Part shown: positions 23,421-36,029 of the stretch, piece after piece
Position numbering within the stretch: the stretch's first letter is position 1
Layout of the letters: the number at the start of each line of letters is the position of its first letter
From: Rhytidiadelphus loreus
Lineage: Eukaryota > Streptophyta > Bryopsida > Hypnales > Hylocomiaceae
DNA: 64,000 bases
Direction of reading: 5' to 3'
NCBI GenBank assembly: GCA_947034895.1
Contig: OX344763.1
Span: 33,169,025-33,233,024, forward strand
Notes under the pieces: generated by a model
What the model was told of the DNA's origin: nothing
Databases searched by the model: none
The model's input: the letters and a program-made list of their open reading frames with translations, nothing else
Program-made: the position numbers and the translations under genes

Positions 23421-24109
23421 AAAACAACTTAGAATTAAAAAAGAAGAAGCAACAATAGGTAAGAACTAAGAGACAACAAAAGGTAAGGAAGAAGAATAAA
23501 AAGAAGTACTGGCTAGGGTTTCAAAATCCTAAAAAATGACAGCTAGGGTTTCAAAATCCTAAAAAGTGGTGATGAGGTTTCAAAATTTTAAACAATGGCT
23601 TGTCTATATTTTTTTTGATTGCCCATGTTTTTCTTAGGTTGCCCAAAAACAAAAACAATGTTACTACCATGAAAATATGACTAATAATATAACTCAATGT
23701 TCTCAAACGAGTTCCCTACCATTCCCTATGAAGTACTTTGGTGTTCCCAACGGACGTATAATATACGCCCTTGAAGTACAAGGCCCAAAAATGACTGGAA
23801 ATCATATTTTGCAATCATATTTCTCCCCAAGGTATTGACTTCTAAGAATATGACTGGAGTAGTCACCAGTCATCCTCAGTCATATTTTTGTAGTCATAAA
23901 ACACTGCCGTTATTATAGTGTTTCAAGGGTCATTGGCTAAACTAGCATCCTCGTCGACAAACTTCTTCAACATGCCGAGTCACCAACCAATGTAGCCAAC
24001 TCGGCAGACAAAATAGAAAAAGTTTTGGCGCTTGCATGATGTGTGTCGCTCCAAACTTCTCTGCAATAATAGCATCTCTTGCTTGGTTGCTAAGATAAGG
24101 ACTAATGGC

Positions 24110-24483
24110 AAGGTAAACATACCTATTACCAAGCATATTTGTTATCTAGGTACTCTGTAGAAGTTATTTGTCAACTCACATGTTTTTCAGAGAATGATTG
24201 AGAAGTTTGAGAGAAACAATTTGCTAGTAGAATCAAGACATTCCAACAAGAAATGAACTGATTTTCTATGATTTTTCAAAATATATTGCAACTAAAGTGG
24301 TAAAAGATGGGCAAACCCATGCTAAACCACATGTTGACATTTTTCCTCTCCAAGTGCATTGTCGAGATGCTCAAGGGTTGCTAAGATTGTAGTAATGGAT
24401 AGGTGGTATTGACACAAAATAATGGGAAGGTCCAATAGATGTCGGAATTGGGTGACTAACAACATTGGGTTGTTCTACCTTAG
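24110..24483 (+). mobile_element. AAGGTAGA-TIR element, copy 1
   Basis: Left end AAGGTAAACATACCTATTAC; right end …TTGGGTTGTTCTACCTTAGG. Shares internal GAGAAGTTTGAGAGAAACAA, CTCTCCAAGTGCATTG and ATAGGTGGTATTGA segments with the 43.7-kb (reverse) and 55.6-kb copies. Confidence 0.65.
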
Positions 24484-25720
24484 GTTTGAAGCCACATCTG
24501 ATGACTTGAATGACACACACAACATCCTCTTGATGTAAAAATAGAATCAATCAACCCATTGCCATCAATCACCCAATTCCGACATCTACAGGACCCTCCC
24601 ATTTCTGCCATTCTCCCATCTATTAACATAGAGTGTGTAAGTAATGTACTTTCGATTTGCCATTGTTAGATAATGACAACGAATTCACATCTATTTATAA
24701 ATAGTTTTAAGATTGATAAAGATGTGGTTCAATAAATGTTGGTTTAGGTGGGCTTCATTTATGAATAAATATTTGTTAGAATAAGTTGTAATTTCAACCA
24801 ATAAAAGAGGTGCTTTTAGGATATTGAACTTGTGCTTTTATAACACTCAACAAACGGGATTAGGGTGGTAGGTCATTGATTTTGAACCTTTTTAAGATGG
24901 TCATGACCCCTGTCTACTAATGGAGTTTTACACTTTTGGTTTGAAAATTCATATCAATTCAAGTTCTTATCAGATTACTATGATTCCACTTTATATTTAA
25001 TTCAATTCAACTAATTCTTTCTCTAAAAAATATAGACAACAATCAGCACATTTGCAAAAGATACCCAAATCGAAAATCCGTATAGTCGTAGATTGTTCTA
25101 CCTTACTCTTTGGGAGACCTAGAGGGCACACACAACATCCCGATGACGTGGAAGTACTTTGGGAGGATGAAAGACTAACCCGGGTGTCGCTCACTATTCA
25201 CGTTTTCTCAAGTCGCTCATTTGAACCATGCCTACTGGCCAAAGTGTAAAAAGTTAAATTTCCCGGTGCTACAAGTCCTCGGCGGGGTCAAACAACTGGC
25301 TGCTGTCCCGTGACTTTTATTTACAGAATTTTCTGAATGGCTGGAAGTTTCTGTTCCAACAGCCAAAAGCTGACTTAGAAGGTTTCCTTTAATTGTGTAA
25401 AAAATAAATAAAAATAAAAATAAAAAGCTGACTTAGCAAAACTAGCCCCCCACTGCGACAATGACCAGGGGCCATGGCACTTGCCTCCGCCTCCAAAAAG
25501 GGCACTTGCAAGTGGGGCAAGCAGGCCAAGCAGCCCAACAGAATATAATGGTACGTGTCCAAAAAAAATTATAATTTTTAATTTTTTTAAATAAAATAAT
25601 GGTGTGCCCTTGCTCGGGGAATTCTAGCTCCAGAATTCTTGTTGAAAAGGACAACAGACATGATCAACATCAAAATCTGAGACGGGCATGGTGGGTACAT
25701 TCTCCACACACACACACACA
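24484..25720. other. spacer; CpG-richer near 25,060-25,300 and 25,430-25,540
   Basis: Part of 24,560-24,610 repeats, inverted, the right end of the preceding TIR element (CACCCAATTCCGACATCTAC), suggesting a foldback. No gene recognised. Confidence 0.3.
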
Positions 25721-25724
25721 AACC

Positions 25725-26260
25725 CGTGAGAGAATTGGAAGAAGAAAAAAATTGGTCAAAATCTGCGTCGCCTAAGAAGCTGCTATACCAAATTATTTAT
25801 TTAGGGATAGCTTTGACGGAGAATTGGAAGGGGAAAAAATGGGTCAAACTCTCACCTAGGACGGAAGCTGCTATACCTAATTATTCATGGATAAGATAAC
25901 ATCAACTTTGACGGAGAATTGGGGAAAAAAATTGGTCAAAATCTTGCCTAGTAAGCTGCTATACCAAATTATTTATTTAGGGATAGCTTCGACGGAGAAT
26001 TGGAAAAAATGGGTCAAAATCTCACCTGGGACAGAAGCTGCTATACCTAATTATTCATGGATAAGATAACTTCGACTTTGACGGAGAATTGGAAGAAAAA
26101 AATTGGTCAAAATCTTTGCCTTGTAAGTTCTACCGAATTATTTATGGATAAGATAACTTTGATGTTGACGGAGAATTTGGGGAAAAAAAATTGGGTCAAA
26201 ATCTTGCCTAGTAAGCTGCTATAGCAAATTATTTATGGATAGCTTTAACGGAGAAATTGA
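25725..26260. repeat. degenerate tandem array with GACGGAGAATTGG core
   Basis: The core occurs at 25,815, 25,910, 25,991, 26,090, 26,167 and 26,246 (spacings about 95, 81, 99, 77 and 79), with linked TTGGTCAAAATCT and AAGCTGCTATACC segments. Alternate units share variants, so the array probably grew as dimers of about 178 bp. Confidence 0.85.
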
Positions 26261-27878
26261 TGGCATCTTTTTTTCTTTTTTTTTTCTTTTTACACACGGT
26301 GGCATCTTTTTGACAATTCGTCCAAGGGTAAGGTTAGGAACGGAGGTCCTGTCATGGATAAGGTATGTAAATAATGTAATTAATTATGAAGTTTATGGAC
26401 CTATGGGCACACTCTTGAGTTGTTGACTAAAGTAGGGACACTCCAAAGTGCTACTTTTCTTTTCTTTTTTTGGTAATGTATAGTTGCTATTTTTAAACTG
26501 GTCAAATTTTCATATTTTCTTGGTGGTAGATGAATTGACAAATGAAAGAAGGTTCCAACGCACCAAAGAATGTGGCATTCAAATATTGTAAGCAAAAGAT
26601 TTGAATCAAAGTTTATTTTCGATGGATGTTCTAGAATCATTTCTTCAACATATTGGTACATATTGATTTTGGAGATGTATGGTAAATGACAATGGTGGTT
26701 TTACAATTTTGGGTGTATCCACCTTAGACAAACTTGGATTCTTTTTATGGCTTGTTTGGATGTGGACCCAATACTTTGGTGAAGGTGTATGACTTCACAA
26801 GATTTAGAATTGTTTTTTGGCTTCCATGTTGTGGTTTTTATGAAGGAAAAAAGTGGTGAGATATTATTCTTAGGAATTTCTATGGTTGTTGGAGAAGTAT
26901 GTTTTTTTTTTGTAGGAAATTCTGCCTTCCCAATTCACTTCTCATCCTTGGAATCCAAATTGTATTTTTATCTCTCACCCAATATACTCCATTTCATTCT
27001 TTATAAATAAATAAATAGATAAATAGGGGGTGTTGAAGGTTGGTCCACACAATCACAAATGGTAGTTGACCAATGAGCTTGTTGAAATAATAGTGACTTT
27101 TACTTGTTTTGTTTAATCCTTAAACTATATATCTTGCAACCAAAGGGAGAATTAAAAATCTCCTTAAAGGAGGCCATGGATCTTGCTCTTTGTCCAAGGT
27201 TTGTGCAGTCAAAGCATAAAAAATTGACCAATGAATAATGATTTTACTATATAGCCTAAATGTGGTGCTTGGCAAGTCTTGTTTACTATAGAAGTGGGTT
27301 CAATAAGTTGAAACATTCTTAAAAGAAACCTAAAGTCACTTTTTGTCAAAGATTCACTTGAAACCAAGCCTAAGGGGCCTAACCTGTCATTTAAAGTTTA
27401 ACTTCTACTATGTCATAGCATTTATGAACTTTAGGGGTTAGGATCCTTTATTTCCCATGAATTGAAGCTACTTTCACTATTGAAATTCTTGAATTTAGGC
27501 TTGCCAATTGGTCGTTGTACATGGAATTATTCTATATACAATGGGATTCCAAAAGTTTATGCCCCCTTTCTTTGTTTCCTATACAAACAATTAATTTTAA
27601 AATTTAGTCTTTGGCAATTCCTACACCATTACATTCTAAGGTAGTTTGAATCGAGCATATCAAATTTTAATTTCAAAGAACCAAAATTCTATTTTTGGTG
27701 ATTTTTAAAATCAAATATGATCATGATATTACATGATAATAGATTTAAAACTACAAATGATATCATTTTAAAATTGATGTGGGCACATTTGTTAATCGTC
27801 CATTAGCATAACAATTTTTTAGGAAAAGGCTAAAAAAAAGTTTCAAATTTTACACTATAAAGAACTCGCTACAAGAAG
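26261..27878. other. AT-rich spacer, no gene seen
   Basis: Open frames up to 86 codons at 26,401-27,010 and 27,462-27,644 show no recognisable domain. Confidence 0.35.
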
Positions 27879-28034
27879 GTTGCAAGCCTAAAGTTTGGAA
27901 AATGAATACCTCTGTACTATAACTAGAATTTACTAACTAACTCTCAAACTACAACTATCAATATAAATTTTAGTACTTTGGTACAATTAGTTATAGTACG
28001 AAAATATTTATTTTACAAAGTATAGACTTGCAAC
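27879..28034. mobile_element. short foldback element, 156 bp
   Basis: GTTGCAAGCCTAAAGTTTGG at the left and, reversed from the right, GTTGCAAGTCTATACTTTGT continue as imperfect inverted repeats for about 45 bp to GTACTATAACT. Almost the whole element can pair with itself. Confidence 0.65.
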
Positions 28035-28449
28035 TCTTTAATATTGAATATTCTAAAAATAGTATGAATATTGAAGCATTTTAAAGATTTTTCCTAAGTA
28101 GAAAGATGTGTTTATAGAAATTTCCAACATAGGTACGCAAGTTGATTTTGAAAAAAAACTGGCAAATGGTTTTCGATAAACTATTATGTGATATCATGAT
28201 TTCATTAAGAGACTATGAAGAGTTTGGCCTTTTAAGAGTTGAAGTTGAATTTTGGTATGTTTGATTTAGATTGCATATGAATGCAATGGAGCAAGAATTG
28301 CATAAGATTGCTTTCCAAATGCATGAGAGGTCTGAAAAATTCAATATGGATTTTGTTGACTTTAGTTTTGATTTCATTCTCTATTTTGTTCAACTTTATT
28401 TATTTATGACATATACCCAATCCTTTTGTCTTTTAGAAAAGATGTAAAA

Positions 28450-28615
28450 ACTTATTGGAGCCCATAATTGGATATTAGTAGGACCAAGTTACAATGTGAT
28501 TATCTCGCTTATTGTTGGTCTTTGGTCACATGGCAATCCATTGAATAAAACTGCACCTATGCTCAAGAGTAATCATGAACAGCTACAACTTCAATTTTAT
28601 TTCCTTTGCAACTAT
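28450..28615 (+). repeat. composite dispersed repeat, left part (single satellite module)
   Basis: Carries one copy of the TGTTGGTCTTTGGTCACATG … CAATCATGAACAGC module followed by CAACTTCAATTTTATTTCCT, as at 57,956-58,060 and at the end of the 47.6-kb array. It is interrupted by the TTAA element that starts at 28,616 and resumes at 29,584. Confidence 0.75.
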
Positions 28616-29583
28616 GTAACCTCTACAGGAAGGGGTGGGCGGGTGGGTTCAGAGAGATATGGTCAAAAGCTATTGGATTTTGGTATGTTATTCAAAAATG
28701 ACAATTGAAACCTTTTTTTTTAACTTCAACTGTATAAAATTGAAATGAATTATTCTACCAAAATGTGGAAAAAATTTCAGCCTATTTGACCATGCAGATT
28801 GAAAGATTATAATGTTTGAAGTGAGAAAAAAACCTTTTTTTCATTCCTACAAAACAGGGTCAGCAGACTTTGGGTCCTTTTGGAGTAAAATTTTTACTCT
28901 ACACAAACATGAAAATTTTGACCATTCGTAAGTATATGATATTAGGTTCACTCAAAAAAAAATTTAGAAGCAAATATGGAGTCTAGCTTATTCTAAATCA
29001 CTGTGCAATGTAAGGAGGTTAAGTGAATTGGCAATACACTAGTAATTTTTTGATGATTTCTTATGCAATGAAGAAATTTTTAATTTGAAATCCGAATGGT
29101 GAAAAGTTAGAGACAAACATCTGAAATATGTGGAAATTTTTTCAAGAATTTTGACTTCATTGATTGCAAAACAATAGGATTTGAAGTTAGAACAAAATGT
29201 TTTTTCTTGAAACCACCCCAACATTTTGTTAGCAAAGTTTGACTTCTCTTAGAATGTGATTTGTGAACTAAAATTTGTTTTCTCTTGGACAATTGTATAC
29301 CATATTTTGTTGGTTAAATGCATGCCAAATTTTAAAAGTTGATGAGCTTTTTGCAAAAGATTCTCCAAAGATTCTCAAAGTGCCTAAGCTGCCCAAAAAG
29401 TTCAGGGGAGTATAACTTTTGATCCGGGCACCCGATCGGAAAAAAAATAGTTTTTCACAAAGGAAGTACATGTTTACACATTGTGTTCAAATTTCATGAA
29501 CATCTGACCAAAAATGACTTCATAGGAAACTACCCGAGATTTCTTGTGTACGTTGAATGGACATTTGGTCCTTAAGGGGTTAA
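28616..29583 (+). mobile_element. TTAA-family element, subfamily A copy
   Basis: Left end GTAACCTCTACAGGAAGGGG (degenerate TTAACCCCTAAAGGAC) and right end TGGTCCTTAAGGGGTTAA. Internal motifs (GTGGAAAAAATTTCAG, GGGCACCCGATCGGAAA) match the 40.2-kb copy. Flanked by pieces of one composite repeat, so it is a nested insertion. Confidence 0.75.
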
Positions 29584-29648
29584 AAAAAGATTATTTGTAT
29601 CTATCGTTGATGTGAAAGATTGTGAAACTCTATATGGCAATTGTACTC
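29584..29648 (+). repeat. composite dispersed repeat, middle part
   Basis: GATTATTTGTATCTATCG … GAAAGATTGTGAAACTC … CTCAAAGGCAT continues the composite repeat (compare 58,074-58,145), sandwiched between two TTAA elements. Confidence 0.7.
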
Positions 29649-30597
29649 AAAGGCATTAACCCCTAAAAGACCAAACGACATTTTTAGCAACATAGCGATT
29701 TTTGGTAGCTTACTATGAATAGTATTTTTATTTATTTTTCTTTGAAATTTCCACACAACATGTGCCCAACAAGTAGCTTTAAGGCCCAACAATTTTCATA
29801 ACTTTTGACTATATGGTTAAATAGTTATTGTATGATAAGTAATTTCTCACGATCTTAGGGCAGTTTGGCTTACCCAAAAACATTTGTAAGAAATCACTTT
29901 TTTAAGAAATAAAAATTTGAAACTAATCTTTAAAATTTATATATGCATGGAAAGATTTGGATAATTCCATTTTGATTAATGAGATGAAAGTTATAAGGAG
30001 TTTTAGTTTGTGGGCAATTATAGATTCTCTATTCTAAAATAAACTTTGAAGTGCTTTATTTAACTCAATTTTCAATTTTAAAAACAGAAGATAAAATCAT
30101 AGAATGTAGATTTTTTATTCCAACATTACACCATTGGGATTGATATTTTTCAATTCCGTGAATAAATTATCAACAATTTGGTATGTTGAATCATTCTCTA
30201 CTTTTTTCTACTTATTGTTTTTTTCCTGTATATTGTACAATTCCAAATCATCTGTAAATTTTCAAACATGCAATCAAACTTGCCTTGAAGAACAAATCCA
30301 AAAAAGCACTAGCATTTTGGACATTTTTTCATACAAATGTGACCTTGTGAAGTGCAACTACCTAATTTTCCACATGGTCAAAAAAATAATTTTTGTCACT
30401 TCAAATGCTAATATCTTACAATCTATATGGTGGAATTTCTGAAATTTTGTCCTCATCTTCTCAAACTAGCTTACTAGAAGATCCTATGGTCACATGTGTC
30501 TAAAAATGTTTTTTCCCTCAATTTGATATTTGTACTAGAAGTGGCATTTTGGGAGCATTTTGGGTGAAAACACAGTCAAAAAATTGTAGGAGTTAAT
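29649..30597 (-). mobile_element. TTAA-family element, subfamily B copy, inverted
   Basis: Left end TTAACCCCTAAAAGACC; right end TTGTAGGAGTTAA. Reverse complement matches the 18.8-kb copy along its length (TATGTTGCTAAAAATG, ATGTTGTGTGGAAATTTCAA). TTAA on both sides. Confidence 0.75.
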
Positions 30598-31054
30598 CGT
30601 TGAAGAGAGTACTCCATTGGGACTTTAAAAATTGCCGTACATATGTAATATGCATGCTAATACCGCATTGTCCCTTGTCAAAGTGATATTTACAAGAATA
30701 TGGTCACTATATTTACATACTATAGCAACATCAATCAGGGTCACTCTCAAGAGTTATGATAGAAGTAAAAAGGTGAAGGAACATGGTCTCGTTTGATAAC
30801 GTTCAAATTACCATCACCAAAAACTACCATTAAAGAAAATGCACCATTTGGCATTGTAAGGTTGCCTTACATATGAATGTACTCCGCATGCTCACACGTT
30901 GTCCTTCATCAAGTGACGTTTACAAACATATGGTCACTAAATTTATTGAAACTTAGAGAACATCAATTAGAGTCACACAATCACTCTTAAAGGATACAAT
31001 AGAGGTAAGAAAGTGAAGGAATATAGACCATTTGATAATGTGCAATTTATTATC
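30598..31054 (+). repeat. composite dispersed repeat, right part, two tandem units
   Basis: Two units of about 220-240 bp (30,607-30,847 and 30,848-31,054) sharing TTGCCnTACATATG, CATCAAnTGA, TGGTCACT, ATCAATnAGnGTCAC, ATAGAGGTAAnAAnGTGAAGG and ACCATnAnnAAAAA. Related units occur at 48,240-48,527, 49,101-49,314, 57,530-57,800 and 58,200-58,450. Confidence 0.75.
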
Positions 31055-31440
31055 ATAAATCCTAAAGTTATAATAAATCCTTTTTTGCATCAAAAAATGT
31101 CATTTCTATTCAAAGAATAAAAAGCTTTACTAATCAACTTTTTTGCATATCTAACTATAAGATCTTGCATTAGACTAGTATAATAATGTGTGGAAGAAAT
31201 TTCAAAACTTTCATTTGGTAGATTGCAAGAAGTATAAGTTAGGGTCACTCTCAAATGGTACAATAGAGGTAAGAAAGTGAGGAGACATAGTCCATTTGAT
31301 AACGTGCAATTTATCATCTTAACCTTGAATTCCTAAAGTCCCAAGGCCTTTATTTCATTAAATTCCACTCCAAACTGCCATTTCTATTGCAAAGTGCAAA
31401 ATACTTTAGAATTTTTTTTTCTTCTATATATATAACTTTA
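31055..31440 (+). mobile_element. two truncated TTAA-family 5' ends
   Basis: ATAAATCCTAAAGTTATAAT at 31,055 and TTAACCTTGAATTCCTAAAG at 31,319 each begin a short element fragment containing CTGCCATTTCTATTGCAA or equivalents. Both directly follow the composite-repeat phrase GTGCAATTTATnATC, as does the copy at 49,315. Confidence 0.6.
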
Positions 31441-32800
31441 CCCCCCTCCAAATGTTTGATTCCTCCTTTGAATGTCCTCCCCTTGCTCAAACCTTAAGTC
31501 CTAAAAATCTTTAGATTTTATTACAAATAAGGCCTAATACCAACTTGGACACTTTAGGCTAAAAGCCAAATGAAATTAGTTTTACATAACACCAACTTTG
31601 ACACTTTTAGCCTTAGCCTAAATATTAATTAAAAATAGGTCTAACACCAACATCTAGACTTTTAGCCTACATTTAGATCTAAATCTACATATTAAATAAA
31701 AATAGGGTTGGTACTATCTTTAACAACTTTTGAGTTATCTTCACTTCATATATCAAATGTAAATTATCTTCAGACTTTGTACAGTGAAGGTGAACCATAC
31801 AATAACATTTTGAATTATCTTTACTTTGGATATTAGAAATGAACCACACAATTGCAAATTTTTTATTTTCTTGGGGGGTGTACTATACATTATGTTTAGA
31901 CATCATGTGTGTTCAAGCCCCTATTTAACGGGGGCTATGTAGGTAAATTTAGAAAATTTATGTAGGGCTATCTTTACCTAAATTTCTAAATTCATCTTAT
32001 TTTATGTACCCTATTTTTCATTTTTTAAAATTTTGTGTCTTCATTTTGGGTACCCTATGTTTATTATAACTAAAGCCCATATGCAATGGAACTCACCAAC
32101 ACTTATAGGATAAAAAGAAATTTACCATGAAAATGTGCATTCATGTAATGGAAGTGTGCCACTTTTAAAAAACAACCACATTCAAATACTAACTACACCT
32201 TAACCATGGACGAAGTAATGCACAAATTAGAAACTAGTAACAAATGAATACACAAACCATTCACAAAATAACACTGAGATAAATAAAAGGTGAGAATGCA
32301 ATGTGCACAAATGCAAATGATGCGTTAACAAACACAATGCATAGCCTCAAAATGTAGCTCAAAAATAGAAGATTGTCCCCCCCGAAAGGTCCAAAGTTAT
32401 CCTTGGAAAATGCACTAGAGAAATACAAGCCTAAAACAACACAGAGATCCTGTAAATGTATCCCCCCCGCAAAACTAATAGCTTATAGAGATAGTGATTT
32501 GCATTGAATTTGCAGAAGAATTGCAAACCACTTGTACATTTCTAAAACAAAAATAATGATGAAGCTGAGATTTGGGTAATTGAAATGTGAAGCTAAAAAT
32601 GATAGAGCTCCTAAATTCGTATAGGCTTATGCATAATGGAACAACAAGGCAAGAATATAAAACTCAAATATGAAAATAGAGAACTTAGGAATTTGTGGAT
32701 ACAATTGCTAAACTCACCTCATTGCATTGCTAGTGTTACCTATACAAGGTGATCCTTTAGGAATATTGGTAGCCATACCTCACCCAAATTGCAAAGCCTA
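31441..32800. other. AT-rich spacer with C7 runs, no gene seen
   Basis: Contains C7 homopolymers at 32,377 and 32,462 and imperfect repeats of a GCCTAnACTTTTnAGCCT type between 31,520 and 31,690. No coding signal. Confidence 0.35.
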
Positions 32801-32801
32801 C

Positions 32802-32935
32802 AAAGTGTTGTATGAACCAACCCTTGTGTTGTATGAACCAACCCTTGTATTGTATGAACCAACCCTTGTGTTGTATGAACCAACCCTTGTATTGTATGAA
32901 CCAACCCTTGTGTTGTATGAACCAACCTTTGTGTT
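32802..32935. repeat. 21-bp tandem repeat, six copies
   Basis: Unit TTGTATGAACCAACCCTTGT followed by G or A. The last base alternates G/A over most of the array, hinting at a 42-bp dimer unit. All frames stay open through it (for example VLYEPTL repeated), which explains the overlapping short ORFs on both strands; I do not consider them genes. Confidence 0.92.
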
Positions 32936-35900
32936 GTCCCAAACTACAAAGTAGAATCCTAAACAACAAAAGCTTAAAATCTAAAGCTTGCTCCAACAAA
33001 TCCTAAACCACATTCCACCCTTGAAACTAAAATTTATCCCACCCTAAACCCTCAAACTGTAAGCACCCCAAACGCAAACCATACTTGCTTCTATTCAAAA
33101 TTTCATACACATCTTTCAGCATTCTTCCAACTTGTTGCACAAATCCTTGGAGCAATCATAGAACAAACTGAAGCAAGAATCCGTTGAAAAATGCCAAACC
33201 CAGAATGTAAATCTTAACTTGTTTACAACGTAGAATCCAAACTCCATTGAACTCCATCAATGTCATCCACAATGAGTTCATCTAACTTATCACTGGTCAT
33301 CCACTGTCACCTAAAACGTTATTCCCACAACACATAGGATTTCATGCCTTGGATTCCTAAATCCAAACTAATTATAACTTAGTTCTTAAAAATTCAAATT
33401 GGGGGGGGGCTCAAGAGGGGTAACTCAAACTTATTATAGTTTGTAAAAGTTCAAATTTTTAGAGGGTCTTTTTGGCAAAGCTACTTTAGGGAAAGAAAAA
33501 GAAAAAAGAAAAAAGGTAAAAGTGTGTATTATCTCCTATCCTTCACTATCTAAAATTTAAGACAAGATAATTAAAATCACCCTTCATTTGATTGCACATT
33601 ATAATTTAAAAAATTGAGAATTTCCCCCTAAGCTTCTTTTTCTTGTCTGTATTTACTTTTTTTCACTCTACATTATCATTGCAAATTGCATCTTGTTGCA
33701 TTAAGTTTTTCTTTTTAGTTGTGGTCTCGTCTCTATGCCCTTCTATGTAAAAATAGGAAGTTGTCAAGACTACAACGCTTTCTTTGATAACACATGTATG
33801 CTTTCTGACATTCTACTTGCAATTTCAAATTTAGAAGTTACTATGATGAAATTGTCAAATTTATTAGTTTATAAATGCACTTGGTGATTTCTCATTTAGT
33901 AAATCTTTGTCAAATTGACTCTAGGCTTGTGTGTCAATTCTTCTTTCCTCTTCTAATTAGTCTATGCAATTTTAGATTTAGTATTTACTTTAACAAAAGT
34001 ATCAATTTTATTGCTTCAATTGGCGATTCCTCATTAAACAAATTCTTTTTTAATTGAATCTAGGAATGATTTGTCTAATATCTCAACCCAAGTTAATAAA
34101 GACATGTATGTTGAACCTCCATAATTTTTTTGAATATATTGATTTCAAAATATTGTGTTTTTTAAACCCCAAAGCTCTTTTAAATCCAAAATGGTTTTAG
34201 GGTATTTGGAGCATTGAAAGTGAAGTATCATATTTTGTTTTTTTCTTCTCATTTTTTTGAGATTGAAAATTCAAATTATCTTTTAGGAAATCTAATTTCT
34301 ACAAAGATCCAATAGTTGGTTAAAAAATATTTGTTTTTTGTTTTTTGATCTCCAATTTGGGTAGTTAGAATAGAATATTATTTTTCTTTGAAAATTTTCA
34401 TACTTATTTCTAACTTGAGACTATACTCAGAATTTGAAGTCCTTGGATCTTTCTACAAAGTAGAATTTTAATTATGGGACTCAAAAGCTTGACAATGCCA
34501 CATAGTCAAAAGCTCAAGTAACCTTAAAAGAAAAAATTGTATTGTTCTTTGCTCAATCATATCTCACATATATATTACTTTTAGATCCCAATTTTTTAGG
34601 CATGACCCTTGTACTAGTGAAAAATAAGATCCTATTGTTACAAATTCTAAAAAAGTGGAATTTTATTTATTTACATATCTATTTTAAGAAGATTTTGTTT
34701 TTTTGGCAATTTCACAAGTATTTTCTAATTTTGACTTAAGGAACTTTAGGGATTAATTGTATATCACACTTGCTTAGATGATTCTCATTTATGATACAAA
34801 ATTTTGGATAGTTGGAAATTGCCAAATCTAATGTATACACAATTCACTTATTTATCTCAAGCACAAACTACATGTCAAGTATGATTTTGGAATCCCATTG
34901 GATCTATTGGATGTCATCAATAACAAGAAGGCTACTTAACCTCTTAAAATTTATTCTTTTGTGGTTTTTTTGTTAATTATGTTTGCACATTGCAACATTA
35001 TAGATCTAATGATACTTATTATATTTTGCAAATGTATTGTTGATTTGGTTTAATAATTATTTTTTATTCAATTCATTTATAATTTATTTTAGTAATTTGA
35101 AATTTTAATTTAAATGATGCAAGGAGTAGAGAGGTTAATTATGTGCCATTGGATGAAATTTATGTATTGCATTTTGAAGCCTAATCTTATTTTGAAACCA
35201 TGAAATATATGCATTGAAAGTTATGATCAAGATTTTTTTGAAGATTAATTCATAGTCAATAGATTTAATTCACTACTTCAAACCATATTGCTTATTATTT
35301 TTACGCATCTAGTCTTCAATATGTTTACTACACTAACATTGTTCATTTATTATAGGAAGATTCTTTATATTTTGTATATTTTTATCATTTTACTATTTTT
35401 ACTATCTAAATTACAATAATTCACTCTATTTTTAATTATTATTATGAAATCAACTATCGTTTATTCAGCCATGCCATATTAATTCTAAAATAGGGAATCA
35501 TTGAGTAAGCGCTATGTGCCATTTAAAACATTGTTTAAGAACAAATACAATAAAATTTTGCCCAGTTCAACTCTTATTCATGGCTATTGGGGGTACTATG
35601 GTTGGAACTCAAAAATCTTTAGCTCACACTAATATGATAGTCCATAGAACCAAAATTATAGGAATTATAGAGGCACACAAATATAGCAATTTATATCCAA
35701 CATTCATCCAACTTAGTATGAGATCTCAAACTATTCAAACTTTTGCACTAATTGAATTTCCTTGTGTACTACTAACCTACCGATGGCATTCTAATTTCCC
35801 ACTATATATGTCCACAATTTAAATCCTAAATTTTTCAATTATCCAATTATATAAAAAGAAAATGGGGAAAAATACTACACATGAGGCAATTGAATTAGTT

Positions 35901-36029
35901 TTTCATCTTTTGCATAAATTATTTCAATTAATTTATTTTGGGGTTCATTTTTTTGGATAAAGTTTGATTGTTATTTTAATTTCACTTCTATTAACTACAC
36001 AAATTTGTACTTTATTACTACAACAACTA
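32936..36029. other. AT-rich spacer, no gene seen
   Basis: G9 run at 33,401-33,409. Open frames up to 102 codons (35,514-35,822) without recognisable features. Confidence 0.35.

Larger units (their letters stand above)
21447..23920. mobile_element. CACTA (En/Spm) transposon, non-autonomous, 2,474 bp
   Basis: Starts CACTACAACAAAAGCAGTG and ends …CACTGCCGTTATTATAGTG; the reversed right end reads CACTATAATAACGGCAGTG, and both continue TTTTATGACT and then TATGACTG-type subterminal repeats. TTT flanks both ends (21,444-21,446 and 23,921-23,923), matching the 3-bp target duplication of CACTA elements. Subterminal repeats are the bZIP-like TGAGTCA/TATGACT motifs. The interior has no transposase, only a 38-bp array, an AT-rich spacer and a 43-bp array. 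Confidence 0.93.

Noticed and set aside
32740..33006. Repeat proteins (VLYEPTL, MNQPLCC) in several frames
   Set aside because: The 21-bp array keeps every frame open; nothing outside the array looks coding.
35514..35822. 102-codon plus-strand ORF
   Set aside because: No recognisable domain, AT-rich surroundings without splice or promoter context.
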